The translations under genes were made by a program, and so were the position numbers. Positions 24,363 to 33,238 of a stretch of DNA of 38,299 nt are shown one piece after another; positions within the stretch are counted from its first letter, which is position 1, and every line of letters starts with the position of its first letter. A model generated the notes under the pieces. The model made no database searches, was not told the origin of the DNA, and saw nothing but the letters and a program-made list of their open reading frames with translations. The stretch spans positions 1-38,299 of the forward strand of contig JACQDQ010000096.1 in assembly GCA_016201015.1 (NCBI GenBank), read 5' to 3'. Source of the stretch: Pseudomonadota bacterium. Lineage in GTDB: Bacteria > Pseudomonadota > Alphaproteobacteria > CACIAM-22H2.

Positions 24363-25367
24363 ATGGAACAGCTGACACAACTTGTCCCATTGACGCACAT
24401 CTGGCCAGGTTATGCGCCGATTGCCCTCGTCTCGGCGCTCGGCTACGACCGCGACGAGGGGATCGACGTTCGGAACGTATCCGCCGGCTCGCCGACGGAG
24501 GCACTGGCGGGCGTCATCGGCGGCAAGGGCGACATGACGTTCGTCAACACGGCCTTCGGCTTCGTCGCGCGCGATCGAGACGAGCCCTTTCGGATGTTCT
24601 ACGCGTTCGCGCGGCGAATGAACCGGTCCTTCGCGGTCCTGGCCGACAGCCCGATCCGCACAATCGCCGGCCTCAAGGGTGCGCGCATCGCGCTGCATTT
24701 CGGCGATCTGCTCTATTTCGCACGTGCGCCGCTCATCGACGAAGGGCTCGATCCCGAGCGCGATGTCAAGTTTGTCGATTGGCGTGGACCGCTCGATGAG
24801 GCCGATCAGATGTTGAAGGCGGTCCGCGCAGGTGAGGTGCAGGCGATTTGGCAGCTCGACATGGTTTATGGGTTGTTCGCTGCGGCGGGATCGCCGCTGC
24901 GACGCCTGCCGGCGCGCAACCTCGATCGGCTGACGCCGTCGGCCTCGGTCTATGTGCATGATCGCACGGTAGCGAAGCGCGGGGCGGCGCTCGGCGCGTA
25001 TGGTTGCGCGCTTGCCAAGGCTACGCTCTTCGCCATGACGAACCCTGAAGCGGCGATCCGGCTGGTCTGGGAACACGTGCCTGCAACACGCCCGCCTCCG
25101 GGTGCGGAGCGGCGGGTGCTGCGTCGGGATCTTGCAGTGCTGCAAAGCCGCCTCGAGAATTCGCGACCGAACGATGCGCCAGATAAGCGTTGGGGCGCGA
25201 TAACCGAAGCGGAGATGGTCGCGTGGCAGGACTTCATGTTGGCGACAGGAGCCATCCGCAACCGGCGGCCGCCAAGCGACTATTTCAGTGGAGCGTTCGT
25301 CGACCGCTTCAATGCATTCGATCCCGCGTCGGTTATCTCTCGGGCGACGGCGAAGCGGCCGAGTTAG
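24363..25367 (+). CDS. NMT1/SsuA-like substrate-binding protein lacking a signal peptide
   Basis: A 334-residue binding protein of the NMT1/THI5/SsuA group. Early residues PGYAPIALVSALGYDRDEGIDV and the segment TEALAGVIGGKGDMTFVNTAFGF are characteristic, as is SPIRTIAGLKGARIALHFGD. The protein begins almost exactly where the mature chain of exported relatives starts and has no signal peptide. The frame cannot extend upstream, because TGA at 24354 is three codons before the ATG. The transposase remnant ends about ten bases away, so the signal-peptide coding part may have been removed by that insertion. It may alternatively be a cytoplasmic sensor. No SsuB/SsuC-like permease or ATPase is encoded nearby. 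It precedes the first hyuA gene by 38 bases. Confidence 0.85.
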   Translation: MEQLTQLVPLTHIWPGYAPIALVSALGYDRDEGIDVRNVSAGSPTEALAGVIGGKGDMTFVNTAFGFVARDRDEPFRMFYAFARRMNRSFAVLADSPIRTIAGLKGARIALHFGDLLYFARAPLIDEGLDPERDVKFVDWRGPLDEADQMLKAVRAGEVQAIWQLDMVYGLFAAAGSPLRRLPARNLDRLTPSASVYVHDRTVAKRGAALGAYGCALAKATLFAMTNPEAAIRLVWEHVPATRPPPGAERRVLRRDLAVLQSRLENSRPNDAPDKRWGAITEAEMVAWQDFMLATGAIRNRRPPSDYFSGAFVDRFNAFDPASVISRATAKRPS

Positions 25368-25405
25368 CCTAGGGACCTCCCGCCGTCGTGGAGGAGATTA
25401 AAACA

Positions 25406-27466
25406 ATGCAGAATTCGAACGACGTCGAAGTGGGTGTCGATATCGGCGGCACTTTCACCGATGTCGTCTGTCGGCTCCCGGACGGGCGGTTGCGCGCGGT
25501 TAAGCTCCCGACCACGCATGCCGATCCAAGCCGCGCAGTTGGCCAGGCACTTACGCATCTGGCAGAGGTCTGGCAGGTGCCAGCGGCGCGTATCGCCCAT
25601 TTCAGTCACGGCACCACGCTGGCGACAAATGCCGTGCTCGAGCGCAAGGGTGCGCGCATCGGGCTGATTACGACCGAGGGTTTTCGCGACGTCCTCGAGA
25701 TCGGGCGGCAGTTCCGCCGTAGCCCTTACGAGCTCGAACCCGCAGCCGAAGCACCAACCTTTTTGATTCCGGGCGCGCTGCGCAAGGAGGTGCGCGAGCG
25801 CGTCTCGCGCACGGGCGAGATTGTCGTGCCGTTGAATGAAGACGCCGTTCTTGCGCGCGCGCGGGAACTCGTCGCCGAGGGTGCGGAAGCGATCGCGATC
25901 TGCTTCGTTTTTTCGTTCATGAACCCGGCGCATGAGTTGCGCGCGCGGGCACTCATTCACGAAGCCTTTCCGGCAATGCTGACCTCGATCTCGTACGAGG
26001 TCGATCCGGCGTTTCGCGAATATGAGCGGACCTGCATTACGGCATTCGATGCCTACGTGAAGCCAATTCTTGACCGTTATCTGACGGGCATGGAGGACGA
26101 TCTACGGAAGTGCGGCGTCGGTGGACCGTTGCTCGTCATGTTATCGCGCGGCGGCAAATGCTCGGCGCGCATCGCCCGACAGCGCCCGGTACGCCTGTTC
26201 CTATCCGGGCCGGCGGCGGGCGTCATCGGCGGTTGCGCGGTCGGCAATGCGGCGGTGATCGGCGACCTCATCACTTTCGACATGGGTGGAACGAGCTGCG
26301 ATGTCGCGCTCGTCGTTGGGGGAAAACTGATGGTAAGTGCCGAGGGAGAGATTGGCGGCTTCCCGGTGCGCGTGCCGTTGATCGACGTCCATACGATCGG
26401 TGCCGGTGGCGGCAGCATTGCCTGGATCGATGGTGCCGGAACGCTGCGGGTTGGCCCTCGCTCGGCCGGGTCGGAACCGGGCCCAGTGTGCTACGGCCGT
26501 GGCGGGACCGAGCCCACGGTGACCGACGCTTCGCTCGTACTCGGCTATCTTGATCCCGAGAACTTCGCCGGCGGCTCGATGCGACTGGACCCCGCCGCGG
26601 CGCGGCAGGCGGTTGCGGAGAAAATCGCGCGCCCGCTAGGGCTCTCCGTCGAAGAGGCTGCGCGCGGTATTCATCGCGTGGTCAACGCGCAGATGGCCGA
26701 AGCGGTGCGCTCGGTCTCGGTCTATCGCGGCGCCGATCCGCGCCGTGCGACATTGCTGCCTTTGGGCGGCGCGGGTCCGCTGCACGCGGTCGCCGTTGCC
26801 GCGGAACTGCAGATTGAGCGCGTGCTGGTGCCGCCGAGGCCAGGCGTGTTGTCGGCTTGCGGATTGCTCGTCGCGCCCGTCGAGCACGAGCGCTCGGCCG
26901 CCTTTCTGCGCGCCCTGGACGGCCTGGCTCTCGCGGACGTCGACCGTGTTCTCGAGACGCTCGACGCCGAATGCATGACCCTCATGGCCGCAGAGGCGGT
27001 TGATCGCGACGCGATCCAAGTGCTGCACTTTGCCGACATGTGCTATGTCGGCCAGTCCTATCACCTCGAGGTTCCATTCGCCGACAAGCACGAGGCCGAT
27101 CCGCTCGCGCGTCTCTATGCCGATTTCTGCACTTTGCATGACCGCGTCTACGGCCATGCGATGAAGGGGCCGGCGAACATCGTCAATCTGCGCGCCGTTC
27201 ACCGTGCGCAAGGGCTGCCGGATTTCGGGCGATCGGAGGAGTCCGCGATGAAGGCAGCGAGCGTACGCCACCGTATGATCGTACCTGTAGCGGCTGGCGC
27301 GCCGGTCCAGGCAACGATATACGATCGCTGGGCGTTGCGCCGTGGAGATTCCCTTGATGGTCCAGCAATCGTGGAGCAAAGCGATACGACGACGATCGTT
27401 GCCGGCGGTTGGCGTGCCACCGTCGACGCCTCAGGCAATCTCATGATAGAGGTAAAGCACGGTTGA
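25406..27466 (+). CDS. hyuA: Hydantoinase/oxoprolinase-family subunit A, first copy
   Basis: A 686-residue HyuA protein (Hydant_A_N plus Hydantoinase_A). The ASKHA-fold nucleotide motifs are intact: VGVDIGGTFTDVVCR at the N-terminus, SHGTTLATNAVLERKGA, FLSGPAAGVIGG, and FDMGGTSCDVALV near residue 295. IDVHTIGAGGGSIAWID follows. Family members form A/B complexes that hydrolyse hydantoins or 5-oxoproline with ATP, or carboxylate ketones (acetone and acetophenone carboxylases). The ATG at 25406 follows GGAGGAG at 25390-25396; a GTG at 25388 would overlap that ribosome site. It is 10 bases before its HyuB partner. The substrate cannot be told from sequence. Confidence 0.94.
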   Translation: MQNSNDVEVGVDIGGTFTDVVCRLPDGRLRAVKLPTTHADPSRAVGQALTHLAEVWQVPAARIAHFSHGTTLATNAVLERKGARIGLITTEGFRDVLEIGRQFRRSPYELEPAAEAPTFLIPGALRKEVRERVSRTGEIVVPLNEDAVLARARELVAEGAEAIAICFVFSFMNPAHELRARALIHEAFPAMLTSISYEVDPAFREYERTCITAFDAYVKPILDRYLTGMEDDLRKCGVGGPLLVMLSRGGKCSARIARQRPVRLFLSGPAAGVIGGCAVGNAAVIGDLITFDMGGTSCDVALVVGGKLMVSAEGEIGGFPVRVPLIDVHTIGAGGGSIAWIDGAGTLRVGPRSAGSEPGPVCYGRGGTEPTVTDASLVLGYLDPENFAGGSMRLDPAAARQAVAEKIARPLGLSVEEAARGIHRVVNAQMAEAVRSVSVYRGADPRRATLLPLGGAGPLHAVAVAAELQIERVLVPPRPGVLSACGLLVAPVEHERSAAFLRALDGLALADVDRVLETLDAECMTLMAAEAVDRDAIQVLHFADMCYVGQSYHLEVPFADKHEADPLARLYADFCTLHDRVYGHAMKGPANIVNLRAVHRAQGLPDFGRSEESAMKAASVRHRMIVPVAAGAPVQATIYDRWALRRGDSLDGPAIVEQSDTTTIVAGGWRATVDASGNLMIEVKHG

Positions 27467-27476
27467 GGAGCAGCAA

Positions 27477-29195
27477 ATGAGTGGTAATGACAACGCCGCC
27501 GGAGTGGCGAGCACAGTGGTCGATCCGTTCACGATCGAGATCGTGCGTTACAAGCTCGAGGGGATCGCCAACGAGATGTGCACGACGATGCTCCGCAGTG
27601 CCTTCTCGTCGATTGTCAAAGAGGGGCGCGACGCCTCGGCCAGCCTATTTACGCCGCAGGGCGACGCGCTCGCACAGTCGAGCTCGATCCCGATCCATCT
27701 CGCGACGCTCATCCCGGCTGTGGGGCAGATCCTGAAGACCTATCCACTGCATACGATGCAGCAAGGGGACGTCTATATTCTCAACGACCCCTATTGCGGC
27801 GGCACCCATCTGCCCGACATCGCGGCGGCTGTCCCGGTCTTCCATCGCGGCCGGATAATCGCGATCGGCGCGACGATGGTGCACCATCAAGACGTCGGCG
27901 GCATGACTGCGGGATCGGTGCCGCCAAATGCGACCGAGATCTTCCAGGAGGGGATCCGCATCCCGCCGGTCAGGCTCATGGAAGCCGGACGGCCGAACGA
28001 GACGCTCGTTGCCATGTTGAGGCAGAATGTACGCGTTCCAGACATGTTCATGGGCGACCTCAACGCGCAGATCGCCGCCGGCAATCTCTGCGCCCGGCGC
28101 CTCAGGGATGTGGTCGAGAGTTGCGGCGACAACCTATTGGCGGCGATCTACGGCGAGCTGCTCACGCGTTCCGAGACGCTGACTCGACAAGCTCTTGGTA
28201 GGCTGCCGCAGGGCACGTTCCGCCACGTCGATTTCCTCGACAATGACGGGATCGAGCTCGATCGCCGCGTACGCATCGAAGTGGCGGTCACGATCCGCGA
28301 CAATGCCATACATTTCGACCTGTCCGGCACCGATGCGCAACTCAGAGGCCCCTTCAACTGCGTACCGTCTGGTATCCACGCCGCAGGCTACTACACGGTG
28401 CGGGCGCTGACGGGATCGCAGATTCCGACCAACGCCGGATGCTTTCGTCCGGTGAGTTTGCATTTGCCGAAGCACACGCTCGTCAATCCTGAAGAACCGG
28501 CGCCTGTCAACTCGCGAACGGCAACGGTGATTCGTGTTGCCGGCACTATGATCCATGCGATTGCGAAGGCGGCGCCCGAGCGCGTGCCTGCCGCCGCTTC
28601 GGGAGAACTCCTCGTCATGGCCTTCGGCGGCAACGGATACGACGATAAGCGCATCGTCGTCGGCGACATGATTGCTGGCGGCGGCGGCGCGAGTGCGCGA
28701 CGGGACGGCGTCGACTCGCTGGACTGCTACACGAGCAATTCAATGAATCTCTCGGCTGAAGCACTCGAGCTCGAAGCGCCGCTCCGCGCGCATCGCTTTG
28801 CGCTCCGGCCCGATTCCGGCGGTCCCGGAAAATTCCGGGGCGGGCTCGGCGTGCTGCGTGAGTATGAGGTGCTGGAAGGCGAGATATCGCTCACCCATCG
28901 CGGCGAGCGGCACTATACCGGGGCGCCCGGCCTCGCCGGTGGGCATTGCGGCGCTATGGCGCACTCGCTCATCCGACGCCGCGGGGGCGGTACGGAGACT
29001 ATCCCATCGAAGATCGTCACAAGCCTGCACAAAGGCGACAGGCTCGTCGTCGAAACCGCAGGCGGCGGCGGCCATGGTGATCCGCGGCAGCGCGATCGCG
29101 TCGCCACGGTCCAAGATGTCCGCAATGGCAAGGTCACGGCAGCGGCGGCGCGCGAAATCTACGGCATCACTGCGAACGGCGGATCGGCAGAGTAA
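27477..29195 (+). CDS. hyuB: Hydantoinase/oxoprolinase-family subunit B, first copy
   Basis: A 572-residue HyuB protein (Hydantoinase_B). Typical segments are IVRYKLEGIANEMCTTMLRS, the metal-site region ILNDPYCGGTHLPDIAAAVP, TMVHHQDVGGMTAGS, and FDLSGTDAQLRGPFN. The C-terminus carries the conserved Gly-rich GGGGHGDPRQRD. The ATG at 27477 follows a GAGGAG site that overlaps the HyuA stop region. It forms the catalytic complex with the adjacent HyuA. Length is normal for the family and about 90 residues shorter than the second HyuB in this window. Confidence 0.94.
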   Translation: MSGNDNAAGVASTVVDPFTIEIVRYKLEGIANEMCTTMLRSAFSSIVKEGRDASASLFTPQGDALAQSSSIPIHLATLIPAVGQILKTYPLHTMQQGDVYILNDPYCGGTHLPDIAAAVPVFHRGRIIAIGATMVHHQDVGGMTAGSVPPNATEIFQEGIRIPPVRLMEAGRPNETLVAMLRQNVRVPDMFMGDLNAQIAAGNLCARRLRDVVESCGDNLLAAIYGELLTRSETLTRQALGRLPQGTFRHVDFLDNDGIELDRRVRIEVAVTIRDNAIHFDLSGTDAQLRGPFNCVPSGIHAAGYYTVRALTGSQIPTNAGCFRPVSLHLPKHTLVNPEEPAPVNSRTATVIRVAGTMIHAIAKAAPERVPAAASGELLVMAFGGNGYDDKRIVVGDMIAGGGGASARRDGVDSLDCYTSNSMNLSAEALELEAPLRAHRFALRPDSGGPGKFRGGLGVLREYEVLEGEISLTHRGERHYTGAPGLAGGHCGAMAHSLIRRRGGGTETIPSKIVTSLHKGDRLVVETAGGGGHGDPRQRDRVATVQDVRNGKVTAAAAREIYGITANGGSAE

Positions 29196-29267
29196 ATGCC
29201 TTGCCGCAGTCCATCAACGATTTCGGCGTTTGGCAGAGCCGATATCGAGGTCTCGAAGTACGGATAA

Positions 29268-29298
29268 TTGACAGGCTTTGCGCCGAGAGCGTACGCTC
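29268..29298 (+). promoter_or_regulatory. Candidate promoter with 12-bp palindrome before the PotD-like gene
   Basis: A consensus -35 hexamer TTGACA (29268-29273) is followed after 18 bases by a weak -10-like TACGCT (29292-29297). A perfect 12-bp palindrome GAGCGTACGCTC (29287-29298) overlaps that -10. It lies in the 177-base gap between the first hyuB and the binding-protein gene at 29373, so the transporter and second hydantoinase genes may have their own regulated promoter. Confidence 0.5.
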
Positions 29299-29372
29299 CA
29301 TTTGAAATAACAAACGGAGCCGGGGAGGCCATTTGCATCTGGCTGCACGACCTGAAAGGGGAGATTAAATTC

Positions 29373-30443
29373 ATGGCTGGTTTTTCGCGGCGCGAGTTTC
29401 TTCACATTACGGGGATGACGGCGGGATCACTCGCGCTCATCGAGAGCGGGCGGTTGACGCCGGCCTGGGGCGAGGACAAGTTCACAATCGCGTCGACCGG
29501 AGGTAGCTGGGGCGAGGGCATCCGAGAGTCGTTCGTCACCGCGCCGAAATTCGCCGAGAGCGCAAAGGTGGCGGTCGACTACTCGCAGCAGTTGGAATCC
29601 GTCGCGACGGCGAAAATCATCGCACAATGCGGCAATCCGCCTTTCACTGTCTCAGGCCACGGCGAGGCCGAGGCGATCCTGATGGCGGATGGCGGCTGCG
29701 TCGATTCCTACGATCTCAGCGTCGTCACGAATTACAAGGACATCTACGACACGGCAAAACTTCCGCCCCGTAAAGGGATGGATGCGTGGTGGGCATCGTT
29801 CATGATGCTGGTGTTCGGCCTGTCCTATAATACGAAGGAGGCGAGCAAGCCGGCGTCGTTCCAGGACCTGTTCAGCGACAAATACAAGAACCGGATCGGC
29901 GTGCCTGCCTATGGCTGGTACGGCATGTACTGGTTGCACGCGTTCAACAAGACGCTCGGTGGCAATGAGGACAACATTTCGCCGGGCATGGATGCCGTTT
30001 CGCGTCTCGTCAAGAAGAATGGCGCGATCATCATCGAGAATGTCGATCACGGAATGAAGGCGCTGACGCGCGGCGAGGTCGTGATGGCACCGATCTTTAA
30101 CGGCCGTGTCTTCGCCTTGCAAGAACAGGGGGTTCCGGTCGATATGGCCTATCCGCCGGGCTCGATTCAGATTGGCAACGGCGCCGTTATCCTCAAAGGT
30201 ACCCGCTTCCGCGAGGCGGCTAGCCGCTACGTGAACAACACCCTCGACGGACAATTCCAATTGGGTATGACCGAGCGATTCAGATACCCGCCATCCAACC
30301 GCAACACGAAGCTCCCGGCCAAGATGGCGCATTACGCGGTGCCGGAGGCAAGCTTCCCGAACATGGTCGCGCTCGATTGGACCAAGATAAATCAGAACCG
30401 GGAAAAATATCTCGAGCGCTGGAACAAGGAAGTGCTTGCTTAG
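29373..30443 (+). CDS. Tat-exported PotD-like (spermidine/putrescine-type) substrate-binding protein
   Basis: A 356-residue extracellular binding protein of the PotD/SBP_bac_8 type. The N-terminus has a twin-arginine signal, FSRREFLHITG, with a hydrophobic stretch after it and cleavage probably near residue 30. The mature part starts DKFTIASTGGSWGEGIRESF and shows ASFQDLFSDKYKNRIGVPAYGWY, a typical hinge segment. The ATG at 29373 follows AAAGGGGAG; the upstream frame to 29268 is not signal-like. It is the first gene of a full ABC set (binding protein, ATPase, two permeases). PotD-like systems carry polyamines, but also opines, amino-acid derivatives and many other cations; the hydantoinase neighbours suggest a cyclic amide or related solute. 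Confidence 0.92.
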   Translation: MAGFSRREFLHITGMTAGSLALIESGRLTPAWGEDKFTIASTGGSWGEGIRESFVTAPKFAESAKVAVDYSQQLESVATAKIIAQCGNPPFTVSGHGEAEAILMADGGCVDSYDLSVVTNYKDIYDTAKLPPRKGMDAWWASFMMLVFGLSYNTKEASKPASFQDLFSDKYKNRIGVPAYGWYGMYWLHAFNKTLGGNEDNISPGMDAVSRLVKKNGAIIIENVDHGMKALTRGEVVMAPIFNGRVFALQEQGVPVDMAYPPGSIQIGNGAVILKGTRFREAASRYVNNTLDGQFQLGMTERFRYPPSNRNTKLPAKMAHYAVPEASFPNMVALDWTKINQNREKYLERWNKEVLA

Positions 30444-30483
30444 CCGCGGCGCGGCAAGTCGGGAGCTACCCGCCATCGTGCGC

Positions 30484-31557
30484 ATGGTCGAGCTGGAGGT
30501 GGCGGGGCTCGTCAAGCAGTACTCACCGCAGGTCACGATCGGCCCCATCTCGTTCGAGGTCACGGAGGGGGAATTCTTCTCCCTCCTCGGCCCGAGCGGG
30601 TGCGGCAAGACGACGACGCTGCGGTGCATTGCCGGTTTCGAAAGACCAAGCGAAGGCCGGATCACGCTCAGCGGCAGGCGTCTCGACGATATGCCGCCGC
30701 ATCGTCGCGACGTCGGTCTGGTGTTTCAGAACTACGCTCTTTTCCCGCACCTCACCGTGTTCGAGAACATTGCCTTCGGGCTGCGCTTGCGGCGGATCGG
30801 ACGCAAGGAGGTCGAAGAGCGGGTCGGGCGGATGCTGGAGCTCGTCGGCTTGCCAAATCTTGCCGGCCGCTACCCGCCGCAACTCTCGGGCGGACAGCAG
30901 CAGCGGATCGCGATTGCCCGGTCCCTGGTGCTCGAGCCTAGGCTCCTCCTGTTCGACGAGCCGCTGTCGAACCTTGACTTCAAGCTCAGGGTCCAGATGC
31001 GCTTCGAGCTGCGCGAGCTGCAGCGGCGCCTAGGCAAGACGTCGATCTATGTTACGCACGACCAGACGGAGGCGCTGGCGCTTTCGGACCGCATTGCCGT
31101 GCTCTCGCAAGGCCGCATCGAGCAGATCGGTCGTCCATCCGAGATCTACGAGACGCCGGAAACGGCCTTTGTCGCCGATTTCATCGGCAGCTCGAATATT
31201 CTGGACGCAACCGTCCAATCAAAGAGCGGCGTCGGAGCGTCGGTGCGGACCGGATCAGGCCTCGAGCTCACCGTTCCGCCGGTCGTCGAGGAGATCGGAT
31301 CGCGCCTTCTCATTCTGGTGCGGCCGGAGCGCATCCGGCTTGTCGATGGTCGCGAGGAGGCGGTGTCGAACCGAATCACCGCGGAAATCGACGACTTGAC
31401 CTATCTTGGCGAAGATGTCCAGTTGCGCGTGACGACCGCGCCGGCGGCCAAACTGCTCGTCGCGCTCAAGAGCGGCAAGGGGACGCGCGAGTTGCGGCGG
31501 GGCGGCTCGATCGATCTGGCGATCGATCCGGAAGACATCCACGTGCTCCGGAAGTGA
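30484..31557 (+). CDS. PotA-like ABC transporter ATPase
   Basis: A 357-residue ATPase of the PotA/FbpC type. Walker A is GPSGCGKTTT, Q-loop VFQNYALFPHLTVFENIAFG, signature LSGGQQQRIAIARSL, Walker B LLLFDEPLSNLD, switch YVTHDQTEALALSD. The C-terminal TOBE domain spans about 270-357. Start choice is uncertain: the frame runs back to a GTG at 30436 that overlaps the binding-protein gene; GTG at 30478 and ATG at 30484 are closer to the family start, and a GGGAG lies upstream of both. It is followed after 7 bases by the first permease. It powers the PotBC-like pore encoded next. Confidence 0.93.
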   Translation: MVELEVAGLVKQYSPQVTIGPISFEVTEGEFFSLLGPSGCGKTTTLRCIAGFERPSEGRITLSGRRLDDMPPHRRDVGLVFQNYALFPHLTVFENIAFGLRLRRIGRKEVEERVGRMLELVGLPNLAGRYPPQLSGGQQQRIAIARSLVLEPRLLLFDEPLSNLDFKLRVQMRFELRELQRRLGKTSIYVTHDQTEALALSDRIAVLSQGRIEQIGRPSEIYETPETAFVADFIGSSNILDATVQSKSGVGASVRTGSGLELTVPPVVEEIGSRLLILVRPERIRLVDGREEAVSNRITAEIDDLTYLGEDVQLRVTTAPAAKLLVALKSGKGTRELRRGGSIDLAIDPEDIHVLRK

Positions 31558-31564
31558 GGCGGCG

Positions 31565-32422
31565 GTGCAGCGGAGCATCGATCGACCATTGTGGGCGCTG
31601 TTCGTTGGCCCGTATGGCGTCTATCTGGTGATCCTGCTTGTCGTGCCGCTGGTCAATATTGCCGTGTACAGCGTCTACACCTACTCCCCGACCAAGATCG
31701 CCGTCCCCGATCTGACGGCGGCGAACTACGCGAGGCTGTGGGACGCCTATTACATCCAGCTGTTCTTGCGGACGACGAAGCTCGCTCTCGTCACGACGGT
31801 GATCTGCGCGGTGCTTGGCTATCCGGTCGCCTACACGCTCGCCCGGGCACGGCCGGCATTGATGTCGCTGGGGCTGTTCCTGCTCGTCGTGCCGCTCATG
31901 GTGAGCACGGTCATCCGCGTCTTCGGATGGGTGGTGATCCTGGGGCGCAACGGCCTTGTCAACGAGGTGCTGGACCTGCTTGGTCTCGAGCCGTTCAGAG
32001 TCATGTATACCGAGACCGCCGTGGTCATTGGGCTTGTCAACATCTTCATGCCGTTCATGGTGTTGCCCATGATGTCGGCAATCGAGCGCATCCCGCCGAG
32101 CTTCGAGGAGGCAGCCACCAATCTTGGCGCCAACTGGTTTCAGATGTTCGCGCGCGTCATCCTGCCGCTCAGCTATCCGGGCCTCGTTTCGGGATCGTTG
32201 CTGGTCTACAGCGTCTCCCTCAGCGCCTTCGTCACTCCGGTATTGATGGGCGGCGCGCGCATCCGGGTAATCGGATCGCAGATTTTCGACGAGGTCCTCG
32301 TGTCGTTCAATTGGCCCGGCGCGTCGAGTCTGGCTTTGGTTGTGATCGCCGCGACGACGATGCTCGTTCTCGTCGCGTTGCGTGCGACGAGGGCAGCCGC
32401 ACGCCTGGAGAGCCGGCAATGA
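31565..32422 (+). CDS. PotB-like ABC transporter permease
   Basis: A 285-residue permease of the PotB family with about six membrane helices, the first at ALFVGPYGVYLVILLVVPLV near residue 10. The EAA loop reads EEAATNLGANWFQMFARVILP near residue 185, typical of the group, and YSVSLSAFVTPVLMGG follows. The start is GTG at 31565, seven bases after the ATPase stop, with a GAGG-like site. Its stop overlaps the start of the PotC-like gene by four bases (ATGA). Confidence 0.93.
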   Translation: MQRSIDRPLWALFVGPYGVYLVILLVVPLVNIAVYSVYTYSPTKIAVPDLTAANYARLWDAYYIQLFLRTTKLALVTTVICAVLGYPVAYTLARARPALMSLGLFLLVVPLMVSTVIRVFGWVVILGRNGLVNEVLDLLGLEPFRVMYTETAVVIGLVNIFMPFMVLPMMSAIERIPPSFEEAATNLGANWFQMFARVILPLSYPGLVSGSLLVYSVSLSAFVTPVLMGGARIRVIGSQIFDEVLVSFNWPGASSLALVVIAATTMLVLVALRATRAAARLESRQ

Positions 32423-33207
32423 GCGTAAGACGGCCCGCGGTCCTGCCCCTGGCGGTGATCCTGGTCTATGCCGGACTGCTCGCGCCGCTCGTCGTCGTGA
32501 TCGGTGTTTCGTTCAACGCCGCTACCGGATTCGACTTTCCGCCGAGGGGCCTGTCGCTGCGCTGGTATAGCAACTTCTTTACGAAGACGAGCTTTGTCGA
32601 CGCCTTCTTCCGAGTGAGTCTGCTGATCGGCATCCTGGCGGCACTCGGCGCAACGCTTCTCGGCGCATTCGCGGCGATCGGCCTCGTGCGCTTCCGCTTT
32701 GTCGGGCGGGATTCGCTGGAGGCGTTCTTCCTGATGCCGCTTTTGGTGCCGCACATCCTGCTGGGCGCGGCGCTATACCTCTATTACGCCAGGCTCGGAA
32801 TGAAGTCGTCGCTGCTGACGATCGTGCTGGCCCATCTCGTCATCGCCACGCCCTACGTGATCCGCAGCGTCACCGCGGGGCTTGTCGGTATCGATCCACG
32901 CCTCGAGGAGGCGGCGATGAGCCTCGGGGCGAGCCACGCCCAGGCCTTCCGCAAGGTTACGCTGCCGTTGCTGCGGTCGAGCCTGCTCTCCGGCGCGATC
33001 TTCTCCTTCATCATCTCCTTCAGTGACATCAACTTGTCGCTATTCCTGTCGGGCCCGGGTATGACGACGCTACCTGTTCACATTTTTTCCGAGATTCAAT
33101 GGGGCGGCGACCCGACGATCGCCGCCGCCTCGGCCCTGCAGATTGTTATCGTCGGCCTGCTCATCTTGATCGTGCAGCGCTTCTTCCGCCTGAGGCTCAT
33201 GATCTAA
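32419..33207 (+). CDS. PotC-like ABC transporter permease
   Basis: A 262-residue permease of the PotC family with about six hydrophobic helices. The EAA loop EEAAMSLGASHAQAFRKVTLP lies near residue 160, followed by FSFIISFSDINLSLFLSGPG, a region typical of PotC-like proteins. The ATG at 32419 overlaps the PotB-like stop (ATGA), indicating coupled translation. The open frame continues upstream within the previous gene but is not real there. It is followed after 31 bases by the second hyuA. Confidence 0.93.
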   Translation: MSVRRPAVLPLAVILVYAGLLAPLVVVIGVSFNAATGFDFPPRGLSLRWYSNFFTKTSFVDAFFRVSLLIGILAALGATLLGAFAAIGLVRFRFVGRDSLEAFFLMPLLVPHILLGAALYLYYARLGMKSSLLTIVLAHLVIATPYVIRSVTAGLVGIDPRLEEAAMSLGASHAQAFRKVTLPLLRSSLLSGAIFSFIISFSDINLSLFLSGPGMTTLPVHIFSEIQWGGDPTIAAASALQIVIVGLLILIVQRFFRLRLMI

Positions 33208-33238
33208 CGGCGGCAAGTTAACGCCCGAAGGGACACCA

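Noticed and set aside
23847-25145. A 432-codon minus-strand frame containing the transposase motif
   Set aside because: Only the part near 24113-24350 resembles a transposase. The rest is antisense to the EF-hand and binding-protein genes, so the long frame is an accident of lost stops.
31591-32418. Upstream extension of the PotC-like frame
   Set aside because: It overlaps the PotB-like gene in another frame and shows no permease sequence before 32419.
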